Source: Kuschelorhynchus macadamiae (lineage: Eukaryota; Arthropoda; Insecta; Coleoptera; Curculionidae). Taken from it: a stretch of DNA of 64,000 nt. Location: assembly GCA_030620095.1 (NCBI GenBank), contig JAUTXW010005206.1:310001-374000 (forward strand), written 5' to 3'. The notes beneath the pieces were generated by a model. It was given only the letters and a program-made list of their open reading frames with translations. It ran no database searches and was not told the DNA's origin. The translations under genes were made by a program, and so were the position numbers. Positions 1 through 9,515 of the stretch are shown here, piece by piece; the first letter of the stretch is position 1, and each line of letters opens with the position of its first letter.

Positions 1-655
1 TACCTCGTTCAAACTACAGATTACATAACGGGTTTGAGCATGTACTAAACAAGTGGTGTATTTTTCACCTCTCAGTAGACGTGTTTATATACACGCTTCT
101 TTCGCATCTGTATTAGGTTAAGTTGCGTCTATATAGGAAAAATTCAAGCATCTCAGAAGAGACAAAAATAACAACCCTAATAATATTTGTGCTGAATTGT
201 AAAAACATGCCAATGGGGCTCAAAACGAGATTACTGTTTTAAAAAAATCAGGTACATAACACGCGGGTCAAAACCACGCCTATGGGTTATAAAAAATAAA
301 AGAAATGAACCTCTCACTAATATTGCTGTTGCCGTTGAAAACTGGAGAATATACTGTGAAAAATTATTCAGCGACAATATATGTTAGCCAAATGAGCAGA
401 ACATAGGATTTAACCAGATGGAACCCAGTATAATCATAGTATAATGAGAACCGAAGTAGAAACTGGTATAAAACGGCTAAATACTGGTAAAGCCCCACAC
501 AATGTATACAAGAGATAGGAGATAGGGTCTCAAGGCGTACATATTATTCATCTGTAAAATAATATAAAATATGGCACAATGGCTTAACGCTTGGTTCCAC
601 CTAAATATGTCATAACTACCGCCTAATAGAGCTGATATTCCACACAAGTAAAATC
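1..655. other. Unassigned A+T-rich sequence
   Basis: No protein similarity, inverted terminal repeat or tandem array could be recognised on either strand. It directly precedes a reverse-transcriptase scrap, so it may be decayed LINE sequence, but nothing in it shows that. Confidence 0.4.
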
Positions 656-898
656 ATGCTATACATAATGCAACAAGGATTGTCGTATTTCATCCCGTGG
701 CAGCTAGCACTCGAACAAGCCGGTTTGGAAAAAGGAAGAGGCACGGCAGAGCAAATATTAAATCTAAGGCAGATTATTGAAAAAGTACGTGAATACTATA
801 CGCCCTTGTTAATAAGCTTTGCCGACTATGAGAAAGCCTTTGACACCCTACAATGGGGAAAGCTCTGGCGTTACTTATGTAAGTGGGTAAAGGTTTGA
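656..898 (+). pseudogene. LINE reverse transcriptase fragment, RTE-like
   Basis: About 65 residues of a non-LTR retrotransposon reverse transcriptase, the enzyme that copies element RNA into DNA at a nicked target. What is visible: GRGTAEQILNLRQIIEK followed about 15 residues later by FADYEKAFDTLQW, the palm block holding the first catalytic aspartate. This pairing is typical of RTE-type and related insect LINEs. The fingers upstream and the F/YADD block downstream are absent; the frame ends at a stop soon after the aspartate block. The ATG at 656 is arbitrary, since the RT-like sequence begins around 710. It is a dead fragment; assignment to the RTE clade is from pattern memory and less certain than the RT call. 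Confidence 0.6.
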
Positions 899-1177
899 AA
901 ATCAATACAACAAAATCAAAATAATTATTGTTGATCGTCAAAACAATAATCTACCGTAAGTAACGAATGTAAGAGGGTATGAAGTTGTCAGTGACTTTAT
1001 TTACCCCGACGTTAACATCAACAATATTGGCAATTGTGAACCTGAAATAGGTCGGCGTATTCAGCTGTTATGAACTGCTATGACTCAACTAAATAAGATA
1101 TGGCTTAACCGTACAATTACACGAGTCAATTGCGAATTCCGCGGACAGTACTCAGGGTAGATAGCGCCATATTCATA
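899..1177. other. Unassigned sequence downstream of RT fragment
   Basis: I see no coding similarity or repeat structure here. Confidence 0.35.
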
Positions 1178-1237
1178 AATGTCATACAGTGACTTTATAC
1201 GAGGATGTATAAAGTCACTGTACAATGTCATACAGTG
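1178..1237. repeat. Perfect 14-bp hairpin flanked by a 14-bp direct repeat
   Basis: CAGTGACTTTATAC at 1187-1200 is exactly reverse-complemented at 1207-1220 with a 6-bp loop GAGGAT. The 14-mer AATGTCATACAGTG occurs at 1178-1191 and again at 1224-1237. The two layers overlap, as expected if a short foldback arose by template switching. No terminator or known element is implied. Confidence 0.7.
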
Positions 1238-1600
1238 CGTATAAAGCTTTGAATAAATAAATGTACAGGAAAGAGCCTAGCCGTGACCTTCACGAGACCG
1301 GGAAGGTCCCAAGATTCAAAACGATGGCCCGTAAAAATGACACCTTGTTTCCGGTTTTCAGTGGCGTATCCACTTTGATATTTATGAAGTAATTTGAAAA
1401 CGTATACTTTTAAAAGAGAATTATAATTAAGGTATGGTCTAAATTAAACAAGTCAATTAGTGTGATACATTATTTCAGGTGCCAATTTAATAAAAAACTG
1501 GTGAAACATTAAAATGCATGTCTTTAGCAGCTAACTTTAGTAAGAGGAGAAAGAGGAACTAAAAGTCCAGTCAACCTTCTTGTATCAAAATTTATTAAAT
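1238..1600. other. Unassigned sequence
   Basis: No ORF similarity was found. The right end, from about 1540, runs into the Penelope-like motif region and could be its 3' flank. Confidence 0.3.
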
Positions 1601-1640
1601 TCCTACGCGTTTCGATCCTAGGGGATCATCATCAAGGTAT
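1601..1640 (-). ncRNA. Penelope-type hammerhead-like motif (degenerate)
   Basis: On the minus strand CTTGATGA (1636-1629) is followed by a 5-bp stem GATCC/GGATC with a CCTA loop (1627-1614) and then GAAACGCGTAGG. This is the order CUGAUGA-stem II-GAAA of a hammerhead ribozyme, with one extra T in the first core block. Penelope-like elements carry such hammerheads in their terminal pseudo-LTRs, and GAAACGCGT plus a following TTTAATAAA is a familiar PLE end. No PLE protein remains beside it. Catalytic activity is doubtful because of the extra base. Confidence 0.4.
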
Positions 1641-1689
1641 AACTGATTGTAGGAAACAGGACAAAAAACTTTTCACATCAAATAAAGTT

Positions 1690-2630
1690 TCGCACAAAAC
1701 AGTTATGTACACAAATAAGTTTAACTATAACAAAGGAACGTAAAACAATTATGTGGAAATACATACACTAATTATTATTCATTTACACAAACACATTTTA
1801 AAATCGACTGTAATCCGAGTAAACCTTTCCTTCGTTCGACTGTCCTTTTGTATTTCTGCTTTGTTTTTATTACTACTTAATCAATAAAATTTAATGATAT
1901 TTTTCTAATAAGCAGAATGGTTATTTTTAGTTGACCTAGGAAATTATATTTTTTGTAAGTAACTAAAATTATTTAGAAAAGTTAAGTAGATAAAAATATG
2001 AACGCATTTAAGTCGCAACAGGCCATAAATAATTAAATATAAATAATTTTATTAGTACAGTCTAAATTACGTTAAAAAAAAAAACAAGCACACGTATTAT
2101 TATTTCGTTTAAATTTACTCAAATTTAATACAGAACAAAACATTAGATAAATACCTATCTACGAAATATTAACATCTAAGACACATTAGGTTAGAAGAAA
2201 ACTCAGTAAAGTTAATATTAACTATATAAATAAAAACAAAACAAATTAAAATAGAACTGCTATTATACGGTACCAATAAATTTTATTGGTTAAAAATGCT
2301 TTATTATATTTTAGAAAAATATTAATTTTAGATATGCAATATTTTAAAAGTACTACCTTTAAACATTCTGATTTGTAAAATAGTTCCTACGCCTTCAATT
2401 TTATTTAGTACTTCCTAGTTTGCATAAACTCTTATTAAACCAAAGTACAATAGTCAGTTATGATTCTTATTTCGAAGTGCAATAACATCTTATGCGATAA
2501 GATGTCCGTGTGCATTTTTTTTTGTAGAAAGCGCAGTTTATTCTTTTTACCGTAGTACTAGACACAGTTTTTGGGAGAATTAATTAATAAGCCAGCGGAG
2601 TAGTTGTTTTTGTGGTTGTATATATTGTGC
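1690..2630. other. Unassigned A+T-rich sequence
   Basis: Very A+T-rich with many stops in all frames; no repeat or protein recognised. It lies between the hammerhead-like motif and a (TA)n tract, and may be decayed PLE sequence. Confidence 0.3.
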
Positions 2631-2635
2631 CTTTG

Positions 2636-2885
<250 letters not shown>

Positions 2886-3078
2886 TGTTCCGGATTGGCC
2901 GGTATACAAACACGTAGTTTCTGAATGCACTCCTTTTATCCAAAACACAGGTTACAGGTATTACCGGTAAACACTGGTTATACCTAACAATCCCTAAATC
3001 TAGTTCAATAAAATAACAAATAATAAAGAAATTCATCTAAATCTTAACAAAACTATAACTAGAGCTAAATTCGCAACA
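2886..3078 (-). repeat. 3' LTR of the gypsy element (partly preserved)
   Basis: On the minus strand it begins TGTTGCG and ends CCGGAACA, the usual TG...CA LTR ends. Bases 2886-2990 match 7824-7930 closely, both ending in CCGGCCAATCC. Just inside lies a minus-strand purine run GAGAAGGGGGC (3090-3080), a plausible polypurine tract. The remaining 90 bp do not align well with the other LTR. The polyadenylation signal AATAAA seen in the other LTR is GATAAA here. Confidence 0.65.
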
Positions 3079-3109
3079 TTGCCCCCTTCTCAAAGTTGAT
3101 CGTCCCGAT

Positions 3110-3474
3110 CAAACATCTTCGGTATCTTGGTAACGGGCTAGTCGATGCAGGTGCACCACTTTCATTTTTGCATGAGGGCTCTTCTGAATACGGTATACCA
3201 AGTCATTCAGTCGGGTCACTACACGATACGGGCCTTCCCATGATTTCTGCAACTTCGGCGAGCGTCCTTTAGTTCTTTTTGGATTGTATAATCAAACTTT
3301 TTCACCGACTGCAAATCCAGTGTGATTGGCTCGTAAATCATAACGTGACTTCATTCTATCTCTTTCTATCTGTAATTTATGGCGGACCTCTTCATGGATT
3401 TCTCTGAGGCGTTTACTAACCTGGCTGGCATAGTCCGTAGTAGTTATTTTATTGCCAGGAGGTCGTCCAGTCAA
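3110..3474 (-). pseudogene. Gypsy integrase C-terminal region (GPY-like)
   Basis: The C-terminal part of gypsy integrase, which helps bind DNA and choose the target. Visible are MTGRPPG near the start, a charged helix with RMKSRYDLRAN, and after a stop near 3292 the sequence YNPKRTKGRSPKLQKSWEGPY, the W..GPY signature of the GPY/F module, then VVHLHRLARYQ. It continues the integrase to its left in element order. The frame is broken between the helix and the GPY block. Function in the element is established for the family; this copy is dead. Confidence 0.75.
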
Positions 3475-3703
3475 GAGGTCGACTTGAAGCTGTAAATCAG
3501 GTCCAAATATTACACTGGCAGGTGTTTTTCCAGTGGATTCATGAACTGCAGAGCGATAGGACAGTAAAAATGGTTGAATACATTTATCCCAGTCACTTTG
3601 TTGTTCATTAACTTGGATTTTCAGCTAGTTCTCTCAAAGTTAAATCTTTCAACCATTCCATCTGACTGCGGATGAAGAGGTGTTGTTCTTGTCTTATGAA
3701 TTC

Positions 3704-4130
3704 CTAATAGGCTGCACAGGCTTTGAATACATAGGATTCAAAGTTTCTGCCTTGGTCGGAGTGTATTTCCCTATCGGCAAATCCATCATGAAATAGTACG
3801 TCGGCTACAGTGACGGCTTCTTGATTGGGTACTAACACAAAGCGATTCCCGGACTTACTAACTGGAAATGATCCTGCTACATCTATGGCAATTCGTTCGA
3901 AGTGTGCTCCCACGTTGTACTGCTTCATTTTGCCACGAGTACGAGTTTGGGGTCCTTTACTGGCGGCGCAGTCCTCGCAGGTTCAGCACCAATCTTTCAC
4001 ATCTGTACGACTTCCCAACCAATAAAACCTTTCTCGAACTTTTTCAAGAATCTTCATAACACCAAAACGCCCTCCGCCTACACCATTGTGTACGGCTTGC
4101 AGTAATTCTCTCGAGGGCAAAATAGTTTAA
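3704..4130 (-). pseudogene. Gypsy integrase zinc and catalytic core fragment
   Basis: Integrase inserts the cDNA into the chromosome. Visible in the 74-residue frame: KQYNVGAHFERIAIDVAGSFP, with the first catalytic aspartate in IDV, then IHSDQGRNFES, with the second aspartate in SDQG. The usual Y(F/Y).KWPEA segment between them is largely missing: the sequence passes from FVLV straight to PNQEAVTV, so there is an in-frame deletion of the core. Upstream, 3930-4130 in other frames, are remnants of the HHCC zinc-binding region. The terminal catalytic glutamate region is not recognisable. Confidence 0.75.
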
Positions 4131-4188
4131 TATTTGTTATTTTTGCCATCAGAACTTTCCCAGATTCTTTTTAACAGGCCGTCTTTTA

Positions 4189-4521
4189 TCACCATAAAGC
4201 CCCAGTATCCTTTAAATTTCTGGGATTTGGCTGCAATTTCTTAGTAACAGGTCTTGTTGAATTTTCCAATTTCAGTTTAATTATAGGGCCAATATCTGAG
4301 TCTTCTTGCTGATCTTTGGATAACATTTTAGAGTCCCACTCTTGAGAGCTTTGGAGTGCTGTTCTTCGGTAATGAAAATCGTCAGGATCTTCTCTTTCCT
4401 CGTGTCTGTTGCAATGTTTAAAACTTTCTGGGCATGGTCTTCTTGATAAAGCATCAGCATTTTTATGGTTTAACCCTTTGCGATGTTCAACTTTAAAGTC
4501 ATATTCCCGTAGGTGCTGCAA
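4189..4521 (-). pseudogene. Gypsy RNase H C-terminus and linker to integrase
   Basis: Begins HLREYDFKVEHRKGLNHKNADALSRRPC, the invariant end of gypsy RNase H: the aspartate of NADALSR is a catalytic residue. A charged linker toward integrase follows. It is in the same frame as the RNase H piece at 4522-4854 and separated by a single in-frame stop, so the break is a point mutation rather than a deletion. Confidence 0.85.
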
Positions 4522-4854
4522 CTACCTGGCTATTTGTCCTTCGGGATTCTTAAATTGTAGCAACCATTTGAGTGATGCATGATCCGTCCTTAAAAGGAAT
4601 TTTTGCCCGTACAAGTACTTATGAAAGTGCTCCAATGTTTTAACAATAGCCAGTAGTTCCTTCCTTGTCACACAGTAGTTGCTTTCAGGTTTAGAAAGAA
4701 CCTTGCTGAAATAGGCTATTACTTTTTCTTCGCCATTTTGTACTTGTGACAAAATATCACCAATAGCGGCATTGCTGGCATCGGTGTCTACAATAAAAAT
4801 CTGGGATGGTTCAGGATATGACAACACTGGAGGATTACACAAGGCTTGCTTCAA
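4522..4854 (-). pseudogene. Gypsy RNase H domain
   Basis: RNase H removes the RNA strand of the RNA:DNA hybrid during reverse transcription. Visible: FIVDTDASNAAIG (catalytic Asp in TDAS), VIAYFSKVLSKPESNYCVTRKELLAIV (catalytic Glu in KELLA) and FLLRTDHASLKWLL (catalytic Asp in TDH). The second-block position usually occupied by GAVLSQ reads GDILSQ. It is in a different frame from the reverse transcriptase to its right, so a frameshift lies near 4851-4860. Confidence 0.9.
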
Positions 4855-5267
4855 GTTGTTAAATGCTTCTCCACATTTTTGGGTCCATACATAGCTGCTT
4901 CAGTAAGTCGATGTAATGGTCTAGCGATATTAGCAAAACCTTTTATGAATCGTCTGTAGTAGGTACAAAGTCCCAGAAAACTCCTTAGTTCATGTCTGTC
5001 TTTTGGTATTGGCCAATTTTGAATGGTTTCAGTCTTCTCAGGATCGGTTTTTAATGCATGTTCGGTAATTACATGGCTTAGATATTTCACTTCTTTTTGA
5101 AAAAACTGGCACTTTTTGGGACTGAGTTTTAAGCCAGCCATTTTCAGTTTCTGGAAAACAGCTTCAATATTCCTTAAATGACCTTCAAATGTTTTCCCAG
5201 GAATAATGATGTCATCTAAATATACTAGGCATGTTTTCCATGTCATTCCATGTAATGTCAGTTCCAT
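4851..5267 (-). pseudogene. Gypsy reverse transcriptase, palm and thumb half
   Basis: Contains CLVYLDDIII, the catalytic Y.DD box, at about residues 13-22, then HLRNIEAVFQKLKMAGLKLSPKKC and the thumb/connection block ELRSFLGLCTYYRRFIKGFA. These are textbook Ty3/gypsy blocks. It is the same frame as the fingers half at 5301-5648; a single stop at 5301-5303 separates them. The ATG is an internal methionine, not a true start. Confidence 0.92.
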
Positions 5268-5300
5268 TAAACGTTCAAAAGTTGCTGGGGCGTTACATAA

Positions 5301-5648
5301 TCAAAAAGGCATAACTTTAAATTGCCACAGTCCAGTCGCAGTAGAAAACGCTGTCTTTTCTTTATCATCTGGATGAAGCTTAACTTGCCAATAACCATTT
5401 TTCAGGTCCAAGGTTGAGAGCCATTTTGATCCTGTTAAAGTGTCCAAGGTATCGTCAATTCTTGGTAAGGGAAAGCTATCTTTCTTTGTGACATCATTGA
5501 GCCTGCGAAAGTCGACGCAGAATCTGGTGGAGCCATCTTTCTTCTTAACTAAGACTATTGGTGACAACCATGGACTTTGAGATGGTTCTATAATGTCTTG
5601 TTTTTCCATATCCTTACGCATCTGATTAACTGCATGCCGCTTTGCCAA
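5301..5648 (-). pseudogene. Gypsy reverse transcriptase, fingers half
   Basis: Contains QDIIEPSQSPWLSPIVLVKK, then RFCVDFRRLNDVTKKDSFPL and WLSTLDLKNGYWQVKLH, where the aspartate of TLDL is the first catalytic residue, and ends at WQFKVMPF just before the usual GLCNAPATF block, which continues after one stop codon. Family blocks are well preserved, so decay here is by isolated mutations. Confidence 0.92.
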
Positions 5649-5715
5649 AGGTATTCGTCTTGGAGGCTGTTTTATCGGCGCCGCGTCAACAGTATTAATT
5701 CGATGTTGAACTATG

Positions 5716-5970
5716 TTAGTTTTTCAGACAGAGAGAAACATTTTGATTTCTTCTCAAAAGTTCTTCCAACTTGGTCATCTGAACCTTATTCAGTAAATGT
5801 GGCGATTTCACCAGGTCTTGCAGTACCTTAGATAAAGTAGTTCCAGATTCTGAAGGTGGTAAATTTGTACAGGAAAATATTGTATTAGCAGGTTGACAGG
5901 TTCCGATCTTGTCACCTTTTTTTACTTGCTGGGGATGACCTTTTAGATTCCTCATTTTGACAAACGTCAT
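5716..5970 (-). pseudogene. Gypsy protease-RT linker fragment
   Basis: An 84-residue stretch between protease and RT in element order. It contains FVKMRNLKGHPQQVKKGDKIG, resembling the linker that precedes RT in gypsy polyproteins, and a leucine-rich segment ending in ELLRRNQNVS. No catalytic motif is expected. A stop and frame change separate it from the RT at 5648. Confidence 0.6.
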
Positions 5971-6063
5971 GTTTCCTCTGCAATGAGTTAAGGTTCTTGC
6001 TGGTAAAGTTCCCTTCGCATGTAGTGGACAGTCTTGAACTGGTTCGAATAAAATTACATCTTC

Positions 6064-6540
6064 CTAAAAATCATCAAGCGTCGCTTTTACTACACATTCT
6101 GAACAGGCAGGTAAGGTAGTATCTTTTAGCAAAACCACTTCTCGGATAGTGAAATTATTTCTTCGTGGCAGGTTCATAACTATTTCTTCATTTCTTGTAC
6201 GGAGGACTCGTTGAGGTATGTCAAGGATAAACTTATTTTGGTTCATAACGTCAAGCCCAAGTATGACATCATCCATTATATCTGCGACGAAAATAGCGTG
6301 TATGAAGGTAGTGTTCCCCAGGGTTACTTCAGAATGCCTTTCACAGGTATAATTTCACCATTGGCGGTTTCCAAAACATATTTTTTGTATGGATTTTCTG
6401 TCCTGCAAGGAGCTATAATGTCTGGCCTCACGATAGTGTGTGTTGAGCCGGTGTCCAGTACCATTCCACAGTCGCGACCGCATATCTTCCCTGGTATTAC
6501 CAAGCTACAGCCATTATTCTGCAGCCGGGATACTTTGATT
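6064..6540 (-). pseudogene. Gypsy aspartic protease
   Basis: The retroviral-type protease cleaves the gag-pol polyprotein. In the minus strand around 6480-6440 the sequence reads MVLDTGST, the DTG active site, followed by HTIVRPDII. Near 6276 comes DDVILGLDVMNQNKFILD, the ILG.D block close to the end of the fold. The two blocks are in different frames with a break near 6280-6350. Residues after the ILG block extend into the linker toward RT. Confidence 0.75.
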
Positions 6541-6683
6541 TTTGTTGATGTCGATGGGGCTTGCTAGCACCTAGTCAGCTTTCGCCTTTTAAAACTGACT
6601 AATGGGAGTTTTTCCTGAATATCTTCAGGAATCCCATTGGTGGTACATCGGCTTTGCACATGTCCTTCTTTACCACATTTCCA

Positions 6684-6884
6684 TTAACGGATGTCTTTTC
6701 TTTGTCGGAAAGTTAAAGATTTATTTTCGCCTTTCTGACGTTTAAGAAGAATCTCTTGCAGCTCTTTTAAAATATTCGAAGCATTTTCATTTGTAGTCCG
6801 GTATTCTGGAATGTACTGTAGTCTTCGTAGTTTTCCTTGACCCCTGGAAGTTTGTTTAGCTGTTTCGAACTGAAGGGCCTTCAA
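6684..6884 (-). pseudogene. Gypsy gag C-terminal fragment
   Basis: A basic 66-residue stretch between the gag capsid-like part and protease. It shows ASNILKELQEILLKRQKGENKS. In the other frame at 6640-6700 the minus strand reads like a CCHC-type knuckle (cysteines spaced around CGKEGHVQ), consistent with nucleocapsid. The knuckle is seen only by reading across a frame break. Confidence 0.5.
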
Positions 6885-6893
6885 TAAAACTGC

Positions 6894-7178
6894 TTACTGC
6901 GAACTCTTGTTTGATCTCTTCTGGGTACTTATCAGGGTTAAGTCACCCGTATTCAAGGGTGGCTTATCCATCGTTAAGTTAACTAGTCGCACAATATCTG
7001 CTCCGTACTCTTGAAGACTTTCGTTATATTTTTGCCTTCGACATTGAAGTTTAGCTTTATAAACCTCCTGTAGATGTGCTTCACCATAACGCATTTCTAG
7101 ATGGCTTACTAATGTCCAAAAGTCATTTTGTTTATCTTCGGGTATGTTCCTTAGCACCTCCATTGCTTCACCACGCAA
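6894..7178 (-). pseudogene. Gypsy gag capsid-like fragment
   Basis: Contains GEAMEVLRNIP, FWTLVSHLEMRYGEAHLQEVYKAKL and SLQEYGADIVRLVNL, the helical pattern of the gypsy gag (retrotrans_gag) domain that builds the particle. It continues the N-terminal gag at 7215-7736 after a stop near 7215 (the codons around it read RALVCSLRGEAMEV). It ends at a stop where the next gag piece begins. Confidence 0.8.
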
Positions 7179-7214
7179 GGAACAAACCAGTGCTCGTGCT
7201 TTTTCGGTAGAATC

Positions 7215-7736
7215 TCAACTATTTCCAGTTGCGGCCGCTTCAAATTGTTTCAGGTAAGTAACCCACGGCACCTTACCATCAAACGTAGATGGCTTTATCA
7301 CATGTGATAAAGAGACAACGTCGGATTTGAACTTACTTTGGTTTCCAAATTTCTGCATCTGGGAACGTAGACTTTGGACTTCTTGCTGCATTTGGTTACG
7401 AACCTCCTGAACTTGCTTTTGCACTTTCTTCTCCATCTGTCCCATTTCCTTTTTTACATCTTCCTTGGTTAGTGTCAGTTCAAGCAACGTTTTTGTAGTG
7501 ATTTCTTCTTGATTCTTTTCCATTTCTTGCATTTTTTGTTTTACGTGTTCTTGGTGCCTCCTCATATCATGTGTAAGTTCTTGCTTTAGTTCTTGGTTCC
7601 TCTTCATATCTTCCTTGATTTCTTGCTTCATATTTTCTTGATTTTTCTTCAGGTCGCCTAGTTCTTGCTTCATGTCTTCTTGGGTTTTCTTTATGTCTTT
7701 ATGCATTGCAATAATCAAGTTCATCAAAGAATCCAA
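7215..7736 (-). pseudogene. Gypsy gag N-terminus with long coiled coil
   Basis: Starts at an ATG 69 bp inside the primer-binding site, a reasonable gag start. Residues 10-130 are a charged, heptad-like coiled coil made of imperfect repeats of the type KKNQENMKQE, rich in Lys, Glu, Gln and Met. Residues 140-173 contain IKPSTFDGKVPWVTYLKQFE, the conserved entry to the gag capsid fold. The coiled coil looks internally duplicated. It ends at a stop; downstream gag continues in another piece. Confidence 0.8.
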
Positions 7737-7804
7737 ATTTGCTGCCGTGATTATTGCTACTATAGAAACTATTTCTTACTTCTTTAGCTTCAACTGGATG
7801 CTAA

Positions 7805-7821
7805 TCCCGCTTCCGACACCA
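7805..7821 (-). other. Primer-binding site of the gypsy element
   Basis: On the minus strand TGGTGTCGGAAGCGGGA immediately follows the LTR end. It starts with TGG, complementary to the CCA of a tRNA 3' end, and lies between LTR and gag as expected. I cannot assign the tRNA by eye. Confidence 0.7.
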
Positions 7822-7823
7822 AA

Positions 7824-7985
7824 TGTTTCGGATTGGCCGGTATACAAACACGTAGTTTTTGAATGCACTCCTTTTATTCAAAACACAGGTTACAGGTAAC
7901 ACAGATAAACACTGGTTATACCTAACAATCGTAACTAAGGTAACTTTAAACTTGTCAATGTCAGCTTGTTAACACTTCGAAATCT
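7824..7985 (-). repeat. 5' LTR remnant of the gypsy element
   Basis: Bases 7824-7930 match the 3' LTR and end on the minus strand with CCGGCCAATCCGAAACA. An intact AATAAA (TTTTGAATAAAAGG) lies about 60 bp from that end, consistent with the R region. Past 7930 the match is lost, so the outer boundary is not defined. Confidence 0.65.
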
Positions 7986-8150
7986 CAAACTAAACTGAAT
8001 CTAAATGTGTTCGGGGTCCTCTTCGATTCTTATGTCAGTCGAATGGCTATTACATCTCTTCATTCCTCGGGAAAACAATCAAATTGTAAGGATAGGGGAA
8101 AAAGTCAAAGGAGGGGGGATCCCAGTTGGGGAGGGGGTAGTTTAAATTCT
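7986..8150. other. Junction between gypsy LTR and jockey 3' end
   Basis: Includes G/C-rich runs (GGAGGGGGGATCCC near 8110) resembling a LINE 3' UTR on the minus strand. No poly(A) tail was found, so the jockey end is undefined. Confidence 0.4.
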
Positions 8151-9480
8151 AGGTAAAAGACAGTTTAGGGAGCTTATATTTGTTCCATGGTTGGGAGAAG
8201 TCATGAGGTTTGATAATGAGGTCATTGTTAGCAAGTTCGGCCCTTATGAAATAATTTGAATTAAATTTGTTAATGAAGTCGCCCAAGCTTTCAAGTGTGT
8301 ATCCCTATGGAGAATTGAGTTTCTGATGAATCTGTCTGCGTTTAGAATGATCCTGATTATTTTATTTTTAGCAATTGAAGTCTTTTTGACTGGTTTTTAT
8401 GATGTTCTAATATAGAGTTTAAAAAGTGTGATCTTGTTTTTAATATTAAGACTACTTTTTTGGTGCAATAATGAATATAATTCAGCTAGAACACCTCTAG
8501 CTTTCTTAATACTATAGTCAGTATTCGCAGACCACCTAAGGCCTCTATAAAATATTACTCCCAAATATTTAATTTGCTTAGACCAATTAATCTCCTGTCC
8601 TTGAATTTTGACTTTTTTGCAGTAGGGATTCTACTATTTTTTGTGAAAATAATAGCTTGAGTTTTTGAGGGATTAAGATCCAACTTCCAGTGATTCATCC
8701 AGACTTGAATGGCACCAATGTACCTTTGAAGCCTGGATGATAATGTTTAAATTTTTATTTGTAGACATTAGAGCGGTATCATCTGCAAAAAGACAGATTG
8801 GTGTAATTGTTGTTAATAAACACGTTAAATAATAGGGGAGAGAGGGGAGAACCTTGTGGGACTCCCGCCCCTACTGGCCTAGGGTGGAGGTGAAGGCATC
8901 TATATGTACCACAAATGTTCTATTGAGTAAGAAAGAGTGAACTGCTCTAACTAAATAGTTTGAGATACCCGCTCTAATGAGTTTTAACAAAAAGCCTGAG
9001 TGCCATGTTTTGTCAAAGGCTTTTTTTATGTCAAGGAAAATGGCGCCAGAGCTTTTTTTCCTGTTAAAACCATTAATAATGTCAGCTGCTAGTCTAATTG
9101 TTTGATTAATGATGCTAATCGAGTTTCTAAAGCCGAACTGAAAGTCTGGAAGAAGGCCCTTGTTTGCGACTTTTTCTGAAGTTTAATTAAAGTAATTTTT
9201 TCCGTGATTTTACCTAATACAGGGAGGAGACTAATTGGTCTCTAGCTGTTAGTTAGATATGCGCTTTCACCTTTTTTCTTAAAAACTATTATTTTTGCTT
9301 GTTTCCACAAGAGTCGAAAATAGTCTAATTTAAGAATAGCATTAATAATTAAAGTTTTTTAATGGCCATATTTGTAATGTTGTCTAGGCCTGGGGCTTTC
9401 TTAATATTTAGATTTTTAATAACAGATTGAACAAAAGCAAGAGGAATTGAGCGTGCAATGCCGACCGGAGCTCCTTCGTA
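8150..9480 (-). pseudogene. Jockey-clade reverse transcriptase, decayed
   Basis: Minus-strand pol of a jockey LINE. Visible blocks in order: KKAPGLDNIT, KQAKIIVFKKKGE, RPISLLPVLGKITEKI (9242-9197), the AFDK-type palm region broken by stops near 9000-9060, FADDTALMSTNKN (8793-8762; catalytic F/YADD), and the thumb block IKYLGVIF near 8570. Many stops and frameshifts, so no long frame is left. It follows the ORF1-pol fusion on its right. Strongly supported as jockey-like RT; activity is excluded. Confidence 0.85.
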
Positions 9481-9515
9481 GATTCTGATCGTGTGAACTA
9501 CGTTATTTTCGTGAG

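Larger units (their letters stand above)
2886..7930 (-). mobile_element. Ty3/gypsy LTR retrotransposon, decayed
   Basis: A gypsy-type LTR retrotransposon read on the minus strand. From high to low coordinate it keeps the family order: LTR, primer-binding site, gag, protease, reverse transcriptase, RNase H, integrase with a GPY-like tail, polypurine tract, LTR. The coding region is broken by several stops and frameshifts and by a deletion in integrase, so it cannot move by itself. The LTRs share about 105 bp and then diverge. The 5' LTR side runs into a jockey element. Individual pieces are listed separately. Confidence 0.9.
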
